A stretch of 57,287 nucleotides of DNA from JAICMB01 sp035295125 (GCA_035295125.1 DATGJP010000004.1:1-57287); one strand, 5' to 3'. Counted from the stretch's first letter, positions 1 through 9,299 are shown. A program made the numbers and translations. The notes: generated by a model not told the origin, from the letters alone.

Positions 1-1
1 G

Positions 2-1198
2 AGCCCCCAACCCGATTCCGCTGGCCACTTCGGACCCTACGGCGGCCGCTACGTCCCCGAAGTCCTCATGGCCCCCGTCGAAGAACTGGAAGCCGCCTAC
101 CTCGCCGCGCGCGACGACCCTGCATTCCAATCCGAATTAGCCGGCCTGCTCCACACCTACGCCGGACGCCCCACCCCCCTCTACTTCGCGAAACGCCTCA
201 GCCAGCAACTGGGCGGCGCGCGCATCTGGCTCAAACGCGAAGACCTGCTCCACACCGGCGCGCACAAAATCAACAACTGCCTGGGCCAGGCGCTGCTCGC
301 CCGATGCATCGGCAAAAAGCGCGTCATCGCTGAGACGGGCGCCGGCCAGCATGGCGTCGCGACCGCCACGGTGTGCGCGCTCTTCGGCATGGATTGCACC
401 GTCTACATGGGCGAGGAAGACATGCGCCGCCAGCGCCTGAACGTGTTCCGGATGCGGATGCTCGGCGCCAAGGTTACCCCGGTGACCAACGGCAGCCGCA
501 CGCTCAAAGACGCCATCAGCGAAGCGCTCCGCGACTGGGTAACGAACGTTTCCGACACGCACTATCTGCTTGGTTCCGCCCTTGGACCTCACCCTTACCC
601 CATGATGGTCCGCGATTTTCACCGTGTCATCGGCGACGAAGCCCGCTCTCAGCTCATGGAACGCGAGAAACGGCTTCCCGATGCCGTGTTTGCCTGTGTC
701 GGCGGCGGCAGCAACGCGATCGGAATGTTCCACGCGTTCCTGGCGGACGAAGGTGTTCGTCTGATTGGAATCGAAGCTGGTGGGCGTAGTACCGAGCTTG
801 GCCAGCACGCAGCCCGATTCTCTGGTGGATCGCCGGGTGTGCTGCACGGCTCGTACAGCTATGTCCTACAGGACGACGACGGTCAGGTTTCGCTGACACA
901 TTCCGTTTCCGCCGGACTGGACTACGCGCTGGTCGGCCCGGAACACGCCTGGCTCCGCGATCAGCATCGCACCGAGTACACCTCGGTTGGCGACGCCGAG
1001 GCGCTGGAGGCTTCGCTTCTTCTCTCGCGGACCGAAGGCATTATTCCGGCCCTCGAATCGGCGCACGCAGTGGCCGAAGCCGTCCGCCGCGCGCCCGCCG
1101 CCAAGGGCGAGATCTTCGTAGTGAACCTCTCCGGGCGCGGCGACAAGGACATCGATATCTACCGTGAAAACCTGAAGGAACTCGATGAGCAGAATTAG
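2..1198 (+). CDS. trpB: Tryptophan synthase beta chain (5' end outside window)
   Basis: Catalyses the PLP-dependent condensation of indole with serine, the last step of tryptophan synthesis, in an alpha2-beta2 complex with TrpA. The frame is open from the window edge and reads GHFGPYGGRYVPEVL before the first ATG (68). Those residues are conserved in TrpB, so that internal ATG is not the start; only a few N-terminal residues lie outside the window (398 codons are visible, and the family is about 400). The PLP lysine sits in GAHKINN (nt 266-268) and the phosphate-binding loop is GGGSNAIG. The gene overlaps trpA by 14 bases, so the two are probably translationally coupled. Confidence 0.97.
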   Translation, partial: SPQPDSAGHFGPYGGRYVPEVLMAPVEELEAAYLAARDDPAFQSELAGLLHTYAGRPTPLYFAKRLSQQLGGARIWLKREDLLHTGAHKINNCLGQALLARCIGKKRVIAETGAGQHGVATATVCALFGMDCTVYMGEEDMRRQRLNVFRMRMLGAKVTPVTNGSRTLKDAISEALRDWVTNVSDTHYLLGSALGPHPYPMMVRDFHRVIGDEARSQLMEREKRLPDAVFACVGGGSNAIGMFHAFLADEGVRLIGIEAGGRSTELGQHAARFSGGSPGVLHGSYSYVLQDDDGQVSLTHSVSAGLDYALVGPEHAWLRDQHRTEYTSVGDAEALEASLLLSRTEGIIPALESAHAVAEAVRRAPAAKGEIFVVNLSGRGDKDIDIYRENLKELDEQN

Positions 1199-1988
1199 CC
1201 GGCTCTTCGAAGATCTCCGCAAACAGGGCCGGCCTGGGTTGATCGCCTACATCACCGCAGGCGATCCAACCCCGGCCCATACGGCGGGCCTGGTCGCAGC
1301 GCTTGAACGCGGCGGCGCAGACCTGATCGAACTCGGCGTGCCGTTTTCCGATCCCATCGCGGACGGCCCCGTGATCCAGCGCGGCGCGGACCGTGCCCTC
1401 CGTGCCGGAACCACGGTCGCCAAAGTTCTCAACATCGCTTCCCAAATCCGCGAAAAGTCGCAGATCCCGCTGCTGCTCTTTACCTACATGAATCCGATCT
1501 TGCGATACGGCCTCGACCGGCTGGCCGCCGATGCCGCCGCTCGCGGAATCGATGGCTGTCTGTTGACGGACTTGAGTGTCGAAGAAGCCGACGAATATGT
1601 CGGCGCCATGCACAAGCACGGCCTCGACACGGTGTTTCTGGGAGCGCCAACCAGCACCCCCGAGCGCCTGAAGCTCGTGGCGAAGTTTTCCTCCGGTTTT
1701 ATCTATCTCATTTCGCGCACGGGAGTCACCGGAGAGCGGGATTCGCTTTCAGATTCTGTGGCACCCCTCGTCGCCTCCATGCGCGAAATAACGGACCTGC
1801 CGCTCGCGGTCGGCTTCGGCATCTCCACTCCCGACCATGTCCGCCGGGTTGGAAGCGTCGCGGACGCAGTGGTGGTCGGCAGCGCCTTCGTCCGAACGAT
1901 CGAACGGCATGCGGCGCTTCCCGACCTCGAACAATGCCTTGAGGCTCAGACTCGCGAACTCGCGTCAGGTCTTACGAAGAACGTATGA
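1185..1988 (+). CDS. trpA: Tryptophan synthase alpha chain
   Basis: Cleaves indole-3-glycerol phosphate to indole and glyceraldehyde 3-phosphate and passes indole to TrpB through the inter-subunit tunnel. At 267 aa it has normal length for this TIM-barrel family. The catalytic pair falls at E49 (IELGVPFSDP) and D60 (SDPIADGP), the same numbering as the Salmonella enzyme. The ATG lies inside the end of trpB (14-base overlap). Downstream, a two-hairpin repeat separates it from the chorismate mutase gene, which is probably in the same transcript. Confidence 0.97.
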   Translation: MSRISRLFEDLRKQGRPGLIAYITAGDPTPAHTAGLVAALERGGADLIELGVPFSDPIADGPVIQRGADRALRAGTTVAKVLNIASQIREKSQIPLLLFTYMNPILRYGLDRLAADAAARGIDGCLLTDLSVEEADEYVGAMHKHGLDTVFLGAPTSTPERLKLVAKFSSGFIYLISRTGVTGERDSLSDSVAPLVASMREITDLPLAVGFGISTPDHVRRVGSVADAVVVGSAFVRTIERHAALPDLEQCLEAQTRELASGLTKNV

Positions 1989-2013
1989 GCTCGATCTCAC
2001 CAGGCGTTCTTGT

Positions 2014-2052
2014 GATGCAGGTTGGAAACCTGCGGCGGATCGGCAATCCGCC
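2014..2052 (+). repeat. Family-B double-hairpin repeat, copy 1
   Basis: Two adjacent palindromes: GCAGGTT-GGA-AACCTGC (2017-2033), then GGCGGAT...ATCCGCC (2034-2052). The same two-hairpin order, with different but still complementary stems, recurs at 27166-27202 and, inverted, at 20590-20626. Stem changes that keep pairing point to selection on the hairpin itself. This copy lies between trpA and the chorismate mutase gene inside an apparent operon. Confidence 0.7.
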
Positions 2053-2070
2053 CCGACATTAACGAACCTT

Positions 2071-2358
2071 ATGAGCCTCGACGACCTCGCCGACTGCCGC
2101 AAACGCATTGACGCGGTCGATCTGCGGATACTCGAACTCCTGAACGAGCGCACGAAGATCGTGGAGGAAATTGGAAGAATCAAGCAGGAAATAGGGATGC
2201 CCATTTACGAGCCCAAGCGGGAGGACGACGTCTTCCGGAACGTTCTGACCGCTAACGGCGGGCCACTCCCGCCGGAAGCGGTAAAACGGCTCTTCGAGCG
2301 TATCATCGACGAGATGCGTACGCTTCAGAAGATGCGGCGCGAAGCTACTTATAAATGA
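2071..2358 (+). CDS. Chorismate mutase, AroQ type
   Basis: Converts chorismate to prephenate, the branch point towards phenylalanine and tyrosine. The 95-aa all-helical AroQ fold is read from the ATG at 2071; an upstream extension in the same frame would run through trpA and the repeat and is not credible. Residues expected in the active site line up with E. coli AroQ: R12 (one place off Arg11), R27, K38 and the R50-E51 pair in YEPKRED. It is a free-standing domain, without a prephenate dehydratase or DAHP synthase partner fused on. Its position after trpBA gives an aromatic amino-acid cluster. Confidence 0.93.
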   Translation: MSLDDLADCRKRIDAVDLRILELLNERTKIVEEIGRIKQEIGMPIYEPKREDDVFRNVLTANGGPLPPEAVKRLFERIIDEMRTLQKMRREATYK

Positions 2359-2462
2359 CGGTTCATCGCCCAAAAGATGAGGGACAACAGTCCCCGTTGG
2401 GCCACATACGCGGCGCCCAGGCTCGCTCCGAAAACTGCGGACATAAGAATGACTTCCGGCAT
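2349..2462 (-). CDS. Possible 37-aa hydrophobic peptide
   Basis: Reading from the internal Met gives MPEVILMSAVFGASLGAA followed by a second hydrophobic stretch, a peptide that could span a membrane once or twice. A longer start at 2534 adds a charged segment without obvious meaning. It converges on, and overlaps by 10 bases, the end of the chorismate mutase gene. No family is recognised. The support is only the uninterrupted hydrophobic pattern and the otherwise empty gap. Confidence 0.3.
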   Translation of the reverse strand: MPEVILMSAVFGASLGAAYVAQRGLLSLIFWAMNRHL

Positions 2463-2619
2463 GATGGCAATCCTTCCTTGGAGCTTTGTGCGTCTGCTCT
2501 CCGCATCGCGCACGCTCAGGTTAGAGCAATTCACGTGCCTTCCTCGGGACCAAGCCGATTGAACAGCTTAGCCGTCGCGCGCCGGTTTTCGCGGCAGATT
2601 TTTCCGCCAGCACGGCCTG

Positions 2620-2625
2620 TATAAT
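2620..2625 (+). promoter_or_regulatory. Consensus -10 box, near-leaderless start
   Basis: A perfect TATAAT ends 11 bases before the ATG at 2637. Transcription would start about 5 bases before the ATG, leaving no room for a Shine-Dalgarno site. No good -35 hexamer is visible. Confidence 0.6.
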
Positions 2626-2636
2626 CGGGGAGACTG

Positions 2637-4511
2637 ATGCGGTTAGCAACTTTAGCGCTTCTCTGCGCCCTCGCGGCACGCGCCGATTCGTACTTCTTTA
2701 TCCAGATGAGCGACCCGCAGTTCGGCATGTACGCCGAAAACCGCGGCTTCGCACAGGAAACGGCCAATTTCGAGTTCGCCATTGCCGCGGCGAACCGGCT
2801 GAAGCCGGCCTTTGTTGTCATCACGGGCGACCTGATCAACAAAGCCGGTGACCCCGCGCAAATCGCCGAGTTCAAGCGAATCGCCGCCAAACTCGATCGC
2901 TCCATTCCGCTGTACAACGTACCCGGCAACCACGACACCGGCAATGAGCCTACCCCTGCCTCTCTGGCTGCCTATCGCGAGCGCTTTGGCCACGACTACT
3001 ACACCTTCCGGTCGCATGACATGGAAGGCATTGTGCTCGATGGAAGCATCATCAAGGCGCCGCAGAACGTCACGGACGAGGCCGCCACTCAGGAACAGTG
3101 GGTTCGCAACGAGTTGGAGAAGGCGAAACAGGCCGGTGTCAAACACGTGATCGTGTTCATTCACCAGCCGTTCTTTCTCGAAAACGCCACCGAGCCGGAG
3201 CAGTATTTCAATCTGCCCCTCGACGCTCGCCGGCGCTATCTCGAGATGTTTCACCAGTACGGCGTCGAGCACTTTTACGCCGGGCACTACCATCGCAATG
3301 ACCACGGACAGGACGGAAAGCTCGAGGCCGTAACCACCGGCCCGGTGGGCAAACCCATCGGAACGGACCCCTCGGGAATGCGCATTGTCACGTCGAAGAA
3401 CGGGATTTTCGAGTCCAGCTACTATGGATTGGGCTACTTGCCTCCAACTATCGATTTAACGGAAACCGTCGAAAAGCGGACGACGTTGCGTCAACTGGGC
3501 GTCAGTGTGGGCATCCTGCCGCCAGGGGCCCTGAACGCCATAACCGACGTCGCGGGAGTCGCGGTTGGGCAGACCACCATCGTTCGAGGCGAAGATATTC
3601 GTACCGGCGTCACCGCCATCCTGCCGCATTCCGGCAATCTGTTTCAACAAAAGGTGGCGGGGGCGGTTTTCGTCGGCAATGCCTTCGGCAAGCTCGCTGG
3701 ATCGACGCAAGTCAATGAATTGGGCGAGATCGAAACCCCAATCCTGCTGACGTCAACTCTCAGCGTGCCGCGAGTCGCCGATGCCGTGCTCGACTATATG
3801 TTGGGACAGACCGGCAATGAACACGTGCAGTCGGTCAATCCGCTGGTGGGCGAGACCAACGATGGATTCCTAAACGACATCCGTGGACGCCACATTGCAG
3901 CCGACGACGTGCTCGCAGCGATTCGCGGCGCGAAAACCGGTCCGGTGGAGCAGGGAGCAGTAGGCGCCGGCACAGGGACGGTTGCCTTCGGGTTCAAGGG
4001 TGGAGTCGGCTCGTCGTCAAGAAAGCTCCCGGCGAACCTCGGCGGATATACGGTCGGCGTACTGGTGCAGACGAATTTTGGCGGCATTCTCACCATTGGC
4101 GGAGCGCCCGTGGGCCGCGAACTCGGCCGCTACTATCTGAAAGGGGAAGCCGACACTGCAAAAGGCTCGTGCATGATCGTGGTCGCGACGGACGCCCCGG
4201 TAGACCACCGCAATCTGCAGCGGCTGGCGGCCCGCACCATGCTCGGCCTCGGACGCACCGGATCGGCGGGGAACAACGGAAGCGGCGACTACGCCATCGC
4301 CTTTTCAACGTCCCACGCCAAAGACCTGCTCAACAACGAGGCCATGTCGCCGCTGTTTCTTGCCGCCATCGAGGCCACCGAAGAAGCCGTTTACAACTCG
4401 CTTTTCATGGCCACCACGACCACCGGACGCGGCCACACCGTCCCCGCGCTGCCGATCGGCCGCACCATGGAGATCCTCAGGAAATACGGCGTAGCCTTCA
4501 AGCAGCAGTGA
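2637..4511 (+). CDS. Metallophosphoesterase fused to DmpA/P1-type N-terminal-nucleophile peptidase
   Basis: A 624-aa exported protein made of two enzymes. A signal peptide is followed by a calcineurin-like phosphoesterase (about 18-280) of CPPED1 type: SDPQFG with D26, GDLIN, PGNHD, FIHQPFF and GHYHRN are the metal-binding motifs in order. From about 290 to the end is a DmpA/BapA-type aminopeptidase (P1/S58 family). DmpA enzymes self-cleave at a Gly-Ser bond, and the matching bond here is G510-S511 in KGSCMIVVATDAP; the supporting motif TGSAGNNGSGD follows. The frame is continuous, so this is a true fusion in the sequence. The product probably acts outside the cytoplasm on peptides and phosphate esters; substrates are unknown. 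It overlaps the next gene by GTGA. Confidence 0.88.
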   Translation: MRLATLALLCALAARADSYFFIQMSDPQFGMYAENRGFAQETANFEFAIAAANRLKPAFVVITGDLINKAGDPAQIAEFKRIAAKLDRSIPLYNVPGNHDTGNEPTPASLAAYRERFGHDYYTFRSHDMEGIVLDGSIIKAPQNVTDEAATQEQWVRNELEKAKQAGVKHVIVFIHQPFFLENATEPEQYFNLPLDARRRYLEMFHQYGVEHFYAGHYHRNDHGQDGKLEAVTTGPVGKPIGTDPSGMRIVTSKNGIFESSYYGLGYLPPTIDLTETVEKRTTLRQLGVSVGILPPGALNAITDVAGVAVGQTTIVRGEDIRTGVTAILPHSGNLFQQKVAGAVFVGNAFGKLAGSTQVNELGEIETPILLTSTLSVPRVADAVLDYMLGQTGNEHVQSVNPLVGETNDGFLNDIRGRHIAADDVLAAIRGAKTGPVEQGAVGAGTGTVAFGFKGGVGSSSRKLPANLGGYTVGVLVQTNFGGILTIGGAPVGRELGRYYLKGEADTAKGSCMIVVATDAPVDHRNLQRLAARTMLGLGRTGSAGNNGSGDYAIAFSTSHAKDLLNNEAMSPLFLAAIEATEEAVYNSLFMATTTTGRGHTVPALPIGRTMEILRKYGVAFKQQ

Positions 4512-5203
4512 TTCGCGCATTGATCATCTCGCTCCTGGCCGCTGCCCTGGTTTCGGCCGACGAGGTCGAGGAACTCGTGCAACGCGTCCGGTCGCTCGCC
4601 CAAAAGGAGCCGGTCCGCGCTCGTCAGGACACGCTCCGCCAGCTCGCGAACCCGCTCGGCCCTGCACCCCTGCACGCCTTCCCGCTGCCCGCCGGCCCCT
4701 CGCTCGAAGCCGCAGTCGCGGCCATTGTCGAAGACGTCGAGAAGTCCGGAGACGACCCGGAAGTCTACAACTGGCTCACCACTGTCATCCGGCACAACGA
4801 ACTGAGCGCCGGTCTCGACAACCCCTCGATCCGGGCACGGCTCGCGCTAGCCGACCTCCGCGAACAGCTCGACCCTGTGCTGCTGGATTTGAACGGAGGC
4901 GAGGTCCACGTTCGCGCCTACAAAGATAGGAAAGTCGTCCTCAGTTTCTGGGCCACCTGGTGTCTACCGTGCCGCGACGAATTGGCGCGCGAGGACCGCG
5001 AAACCCGACCCGCCAATGTCGTCCTGCTCGCAATTTCAGACGAACCGGTAGGCACCGTTCGGCAGTGGGCTGCCGAACACCATTACAGCTTCCCGCTGCT
5101 CATCGACCCGCATCATAAGCTGAGTGACCGCTATCGCGTGGACAAGCTGCCCGCGACCCGTGTCCTCGAACTGCCATCCGTGTCAATTACGGGCGAAAAC
5201 TAA
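4508..5203 (+). CDS. TlpA-like thioredoxin-fold protein with short C-terminus
   Basis: A 231-aa exported protein starting at a GTG that overlaps the previous stop codon (GTGA). Hydrophobic signal sequence, a helical region to about 125, then a thioredoxin-fold domain with the redox motif WCLPC (C152, C155) in VVLSFWATWCLPC. TlpA/ResA-type proteins reduce or exchange disulfides outside the cytoplasm. The domain reaches the cis-Pro region (KLPATRV) but then ends in a non-typical tail (LPSVSITGEN), without the last strand and helix of the fold. Those final 21 bases overlap the convergent gene, so the end may have been lost by deletion or frameshift. Confidence 0.8.
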   Translation: MIRALIISLLAAALVSADEVEELVQRVRSLAQKEPVRARQDTLRQLANPLGPAPLHAFPLPAGPSLEAAVAAIVEDVEKSGDDPEVYNWLTTVIRHNELSAGLDNPSIRARLALADLREQLDPVLLDLNGGEVHVRAYKDRKVVLSFWATWCLPCRDELAREDRETRPANVVLLAISDEPVGTVRQWAAEHHYSFPLLIDPHHKLSDRYRVDKLPATRVLELPSVSITGEN

Positions 5204-5659
5204 CGTTCGATGAGTGCGCCCGGTGTTCGTTTCCGTGACCGCGTCCAAAACCATCTTCGACCCTTTCATATAGCGCGTCCAGGTCCCATTGAGCGGCGAA
5301 TGCAATCCCACCACGTTCCAATCCGTGACCAGCTTCGTGCCGTCCCAGTGTGACTTTGTTTCGAGAGCCATCCCCGAAGGCATGTCGCTCCTGTTTTCGG
5401 ACCCGTCAGCGATGATTTCCAGGTGAGGCGCCAGAAGCGCAACGTTCGAGATTCCTGTCGCCTTGCGGCGATCCCACTCGGTGTCGATCCTGAGGACGGG
5501 ATCGCGGTGGTCGATCGTTTCCTGGAGACCGGGAGGGAAATCCGCGGAGGCTTGGCCGGCTTCCATCTGCCAGCGTCCCGAAAAATCAGGCTTCTCGTCC
5601 GCCCCCCAAACGGTGGGAATCGCCACGAAAGCGGCCAGGATTTGACGGCGTGTGTTCAT
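5183..5659 (-). CDS. Small secreted protein of the NFSG-W type, function unknown
   Basis: A 158-aa protein with an N-terminal signal (MNTRRQILAAFVAIPTVWGA) followed by PDFSGRWQM, a motif that opens many small exported acidobacterial proteins. The start at 5659 is chosen because a strong Shine-Dalgarno (GGGAGGAG) lies just upstream on this strand; a start 5 codons earlier lacks one. The rest is probably a lipocalin-like beta-barrel (HWDGTKLVTDW, NGTWTRYMKGSKMVLD). Function unknown. Its 3' end overlaps the TlpA-like gene by 21 bases. Confidence 0.75.
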   Translation of the reverse strand: MNTRRQILAAFVAIPTVWGADEKPDFSGRWQMEAGQASADFPPGLQETIDHRDPVLRIDTEWDRRKATGISNVALLAPHLEIIADGSENRSDMPSGMALETKSHWDGTKLVTDWNVVGLHSPLNGTWTRYMKGSKMVLDAVTETNTGRTHRTLVFARN

Positions 5660-5789
5660 TTGCTCCTCCCTCACCCCTCAGTTGAGGGGTCCCTGACGGC
5701 ATTTTAGAACTAAAGACCTGGAGCCGTGCGCGCGATAAGTAGAGTATCGCGTGCCCTGTGGGTGTGACCTGCCCCTGGGCCAGTACTTT

Positions 5790-8700
5790 ATGCCGATAGG
5801 TACCAGGCGTTCTCTTCGAGTTGTCGCCGCCCTTCTAGCCTTTACGGCAATTCGGCCTGGACTGGCGCAACGGTACAGTTTCCAACTCTATGGCCAATCC
5901 GACGGCTTAACAAACCTCGTTCCTCTCACCCTGCTACAGGACCGAACCGGTTTCCTCTGGGTTGGAACCCAAAACGGCGCCTTTCGTTTCGATGGTTCGC
6001 GCTTTGAGTCGATGAACGACGGCCTTCCCGGCACTCGTGTCACCAGCATGTCGGAAGCACCGGACGGCCCCATTTACGTTGCCACCGCCGATGGACTCGC
6101 GCGCTACTCCGCGGAATCATTTGAAACCCTGCCCCGCCTCGGATCGGCCGTCACCACCACGCGGCGCCAGGGATTAGCGACCGCTGCCGGCGGCAAGCTG
6201 TGGGTGGCAACAGACAGTGGCCTGGCTCTCGTCGATTGGCCTCGTCCCCGCCCCACAGCGTTGCTCACGGCCGGCCCTCAGCATGAGATTTTCAGCGTCC
6301 TACGCGATTCTACCGGCCGTGTATGGGCAGGCTGTGGCTATCGCCTTTGCACGGTCGCTAACGACAGACTCGTTGAGACGGCGCCGGAGCTTCCACCGAC
6401 CAACTGGCATTCCATTCGCACGGATCGAAGCGGGAACTTGTGGCTGCTCGGCGACCACGAGATCTGGGTCCGCCGCGCCGGCTCCCCCAGGTTCGAACCG
6501 CTTCCCGCGGTCCCTTTCTCGCCGGCCCAGTTTCATCCTTTCCTCGGCGATCCGATCCTGGAAATCGATCAAAATGGCGATCTCATCGTTTCGCATCCTC
6601 TTGGCCTGTGTGTGTGGAACGGCAGCCAATGGCGTCTGATTGACCACCGTTCCGGGCTCGTGCGCGATGACGTGGGATCGATCCTGGCCGATCGGGAAGG
6701 CTCGCTGTGGGTGGGAATCTCCGGGTTAGGCTTAGCGCGGTGGCTCGGCCATGGCGAATGGGAGCACTGGACGACCGTCGAGGGTCTCCCGCACGACGGC
6801 ATCTGGGCCATCGACCGCGATGTCACGGGAACAGTCTGGGCCGGAACACTCCAGGGACTGGCCTTTTCCCGGAACGGCTCTGTCTGGAAGGCTCGTTCCG
6901 AGTTTGCCGGGCGCATGGTCCTTTCGCTCGCGCACTCCCGCGACAATTCACTGTGGGTCGGAACCGGAAATGACGGGCTGTTTCGACTGGATGGACGCAC
7001 GGGCCACATCACACCCGTCCTGTCCCCCTCGCACGAGCCTTTCTTTCCTCCCCAGACCCTGGTCGACCGCGACGAGTTTCTATGGGTCGCGACGCAGGGC
7101 GCGATTTATCGCAGCGCATCAGCCATCGATGCCCGACCGCCCGTGCTGGAACCCCAGCCGATCCCCAACCTGGCTCCCGACGAAATCTTCCACAAGCTGA
7201 TCGAGGATACCGCCGGACGGATTTGGGCCTCCGGCAGTCACGGTCTCGCCTGTTATGATCACGGCCGCTGGCTGCGATTCACTACTCGAGATGGATTACG
7301 TGAGACCAATGTCGCCGCTATTACGCCCGCACCTGACGGCAGCATTTGGCTGGGCTACCACGACGCTCTCGGGCTTTCGAAACTGCGCCTGGAACATTCG
7401 CGGATCGCGATCGAACACGTTACCGACAAAAACGGTCTGCATTCCAACCAGGTCATCTTCCTCGGGACAGGCCGGGATGGATCCGTTTGGGACGGAACCG
7501 ATAGAGGCGTCGATGCTTTGGCCAACGGCAAATGGAGGCACTATGCGCAGCCGGATGGCCTGGTGTGGGACGACTGCGACAGCCGGGCCTTTCTCGCTGA
7601 TTCCGACGGCAGCGTGTGGATCGGAACAAGCCGCGGGCTGGCACGCTTCCGCCGACAGGCTGCGTTACCGCTTCAGCCGCCGCTCGTCATTCTGAGATCG
7701 GCGCGCGTCGGAGATGCCGCGCTGCCCATCGAAACCACGGGCAAAGTCCCGTACTCGAATCGCTACCTGCAGGTTCGTTTCATATCGCCGGCACTCTTCA
7801 ACAGCGGCGACCGATTGTATCGTTACCGGCTCTCCAACGTGGATCGCGATTGGGTGGAGGGAACCGAAGGCGAGGCCCGCTACGCTAACCTGCCGCCGGG
7901 CGACTACACCTTCGAGGTGATGTCGCGAAACGGCGCTGGGATCTGGAGCAAGGCTCCGGCGCGCCTCACCTTTACCATCACGCCGGCCTGGTGGCAGACC
8001 TGGTGGTTCTGGTCAGCGGTCGCAGCCGTGGCCATTCTCCTCGGATACACGTTCTGGCGCCGGCACGTGCAGCGGAACCTGCGCGAGCATCGCCGCCTGG
8101 AGGCTGCGATTCACGAGAGAACCCAGGAGCTGGCGCGTGAAAAGCTCCGCGCCGAGCGCGCCAACGAGGCGAAAGGCGAATTCCTGGCGCAGATGAGCCA
8201 CGAAATCCGAACGCCGATGAATGGAGTGCTCGGCATGACCCGGCTGCTGCTCGACAGCTATCTCGACACGCAACAGCGCGAGTGGGCGGAAGCGGCGGTT
8301 ATCTCGGGGGAATCGCTCCTCACCGTAATCAACGACATCCTCGATTTCTCCAAAATCGAAGCGGGTAAGCTAACGATAGTCGAGGAGCCTTTCGATCTGT
8401 GTGCGGCTCTGCGCGAGGCCATGCAGACGATCCGTGGTCAGGCTGAAGAAAAGGGCCTCGAGTTGCACTTCGCATATCCGCCGTCCGCCCCCAAGCGAGT
8501 GCTCGGCGACTCCCTGCGTGTGCGGCAAATCGTATTGAACTACCTCGGCAACGCGGTGAAGTTCACCGAGAAAGGCGAAATCCGGCTTTTCGTCGAACAT
8601 GAAGACCACCAGTGGACCATCTCGGTTCGGGATACCGGCATCGGCATCAGTCCCGAAAAGCAGGAGGCGTTGTTCCGCAAATTCAACCAGGCAGATGCGA

Positions 8701-9299
8701 CGACGACGCATAGATTCGGCGGTACGGGGCTGGGCTTAGCGATCTGCAAACAACTGGCGAAGCTCATGGGCGGCGAGGTCGGGTTGCACAGCGAAGCTTC
8801 GCAGGGTTCCACTTTCTGGCTCCGCCTGAATCTGAAGCCTGCGTCAGATACCCCACACCAGGCGGAGGTCTCGCGGCGATACGAACCAGCGACCTCATCC
8901 GGAACCTACCGCCTGCAGGTGCTCCTGGCCGACGATAATGTCATAAACCAGAAGCTGGCGAAACACCTGCTCGAGAAACTAGGCTGCGACGTCGACCTGG
9001 CCGGCAACGGAATGGAAACAGTACATCGCTGGAGCCAGCGCTCCTACGACGCCGTTTTCATGGATTGCGAAATGCCGGAACTGGACGGCTACGAAGCCAC
9101 CAGGCGCATCCGGAGTTCCGGACGCCGCGGCCGCGAAGTGCCCATCATTGCCACCACCGCCCATTCCATGTCAGGCGACCGCGAGCGCTGCCTTGCTGCG
9201 GGAATGACGGACTATGTGAGTAAGCCCCTTAGCATTCACGATCTCAAGCGCGTCTTGGATACACATGCAGCACAGCCTGCGGTACTACACAGCCTCTGA
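5790..9299 (+). CDS. Hybrid sensor histidine kinase with two-component-propeller sensor
   Basis: A 1169-aa one-protein signalling system. Order: signal peptide; two beta-propellers made of repeats with W-[VIA]-G-T signatures (about 30-620); a Y_Y_Y domain (about 640-735, YRYRLSNVDRDW...PPGDYTF); one membrane helix (about 745-765); HisKA with phospho-acceptor H804 in MSHEIRTPMNG; HATPase with DTGIGIS and GGTGLGL; C-terminal receiver with D1092 in MDCEMPELDG. Such kinases sense extracellular ligands, often glycans. No DNA-binding domain is present, so the output partner is elsewhere. The ATG at 5790 is preferred over a GTG at 5751 because it begins a proper signal peptide. The last codons and stop are supplied by a repeat element. 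Confidence 0.93.
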   Translation: MPIGTRRSLRVVAALLAFTAIRPGLAQRYSFQLYGQSDGLTNLVPLTLLQDRTGFLWVGTQNGAFRFDGSRFESMNDGLPGTRVTSMSEAPDGPIYVATADGLARYSAESFETLPRLGSAVTTTRRQGLATAAGGKLWVATDSGLALVDWPRPRPTALLTAGPQHEIFSVLRDSTGRVWAGCGYRLCTVANDRLVETAPELPPTNWHSIRTDRSGNLWLLGDHEIWVRRAGSPRFEPLPAVPFSPAQFHPFLGDPILEIDQNGDLIVSHPLGLCVWNGSQWRLIDHRSGLVRDDVGSILADREGSLWVGISGLGLARWLGHGEWEHWTTVEGLPHDGIWAIDRDVTGTVWAGTLQGLAFSRNGSVWKARSEFAGRMVLSLAHSRDNSLWVGTGNDGLFRLDGRTGHITPVLSPSHEPFFPPQTLVDRDEFLWVATQGAIYRSASAIDARPPVLEPQPIPNLAPDEIFHKLIEDTAGRIWASGSHGLACYDHGRWLRFTTRDGLRETNVAAITPAPDGSIWLGYHDALGLSKLRLEHSRIAIEHVTDKNGLHSNQVIFLGTGRDGSVWDGTDRGVDALANGKWRHYAQPDGLVWDDCDSRAFLADSDGSVWIGTSRGLARFRRQAALPLQPPLVILRSARVGDAALPIETTGKVPYSNRYLQVRFISPALFNSGDRLYRYRLSNVDRDWVEGTEGEARYANLPPGDYTFEVMSRNGAGIWSKAPARLTFTITPAWWQTWWFWSAVAAVAILLGYTFWRRHVQRNLREHRRLEAAIHERTQELAREKLRAERANEAKGEFLAQMSHEIRTPMNGVLGMTRLLLDSYLDTQQREWAEAAVISGESLLTVINDILDFSKIEAGKLTIVEEPFDLCAALREAMQTIRGQAEEKGLELHFAYPPSAPKRVLGDSLRVRQIVLNYLGNAVKFTEKGEIRLFVEHEDHQWTISVRDTGIGISPEKQEALFRKFNQADATTTHRFGGTGLGLAICKQLAKLMGGEVGLHSEASQGSTFWLRLNLKPASDTPHQAEVSRRYEPATSSGTYRLQVLLADDNVINQKLAKHLLEKLGCDVDLAGNGMETVHRWSQRSYDAVFMDCEMPELDGYEATRRIRSSGRRGREVPIIATTAHSMSGDRERCLAAGMTDYVSKPLSIHDLKRVLDTHAAQPAVLHSL

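Noticed and set aside
137..847. 236-codon minus-strand frame opposite trpB
   Set aside because: Shadow of the GC-rich trpB gene; its translation resembles no protein and lacks a ribosome site.
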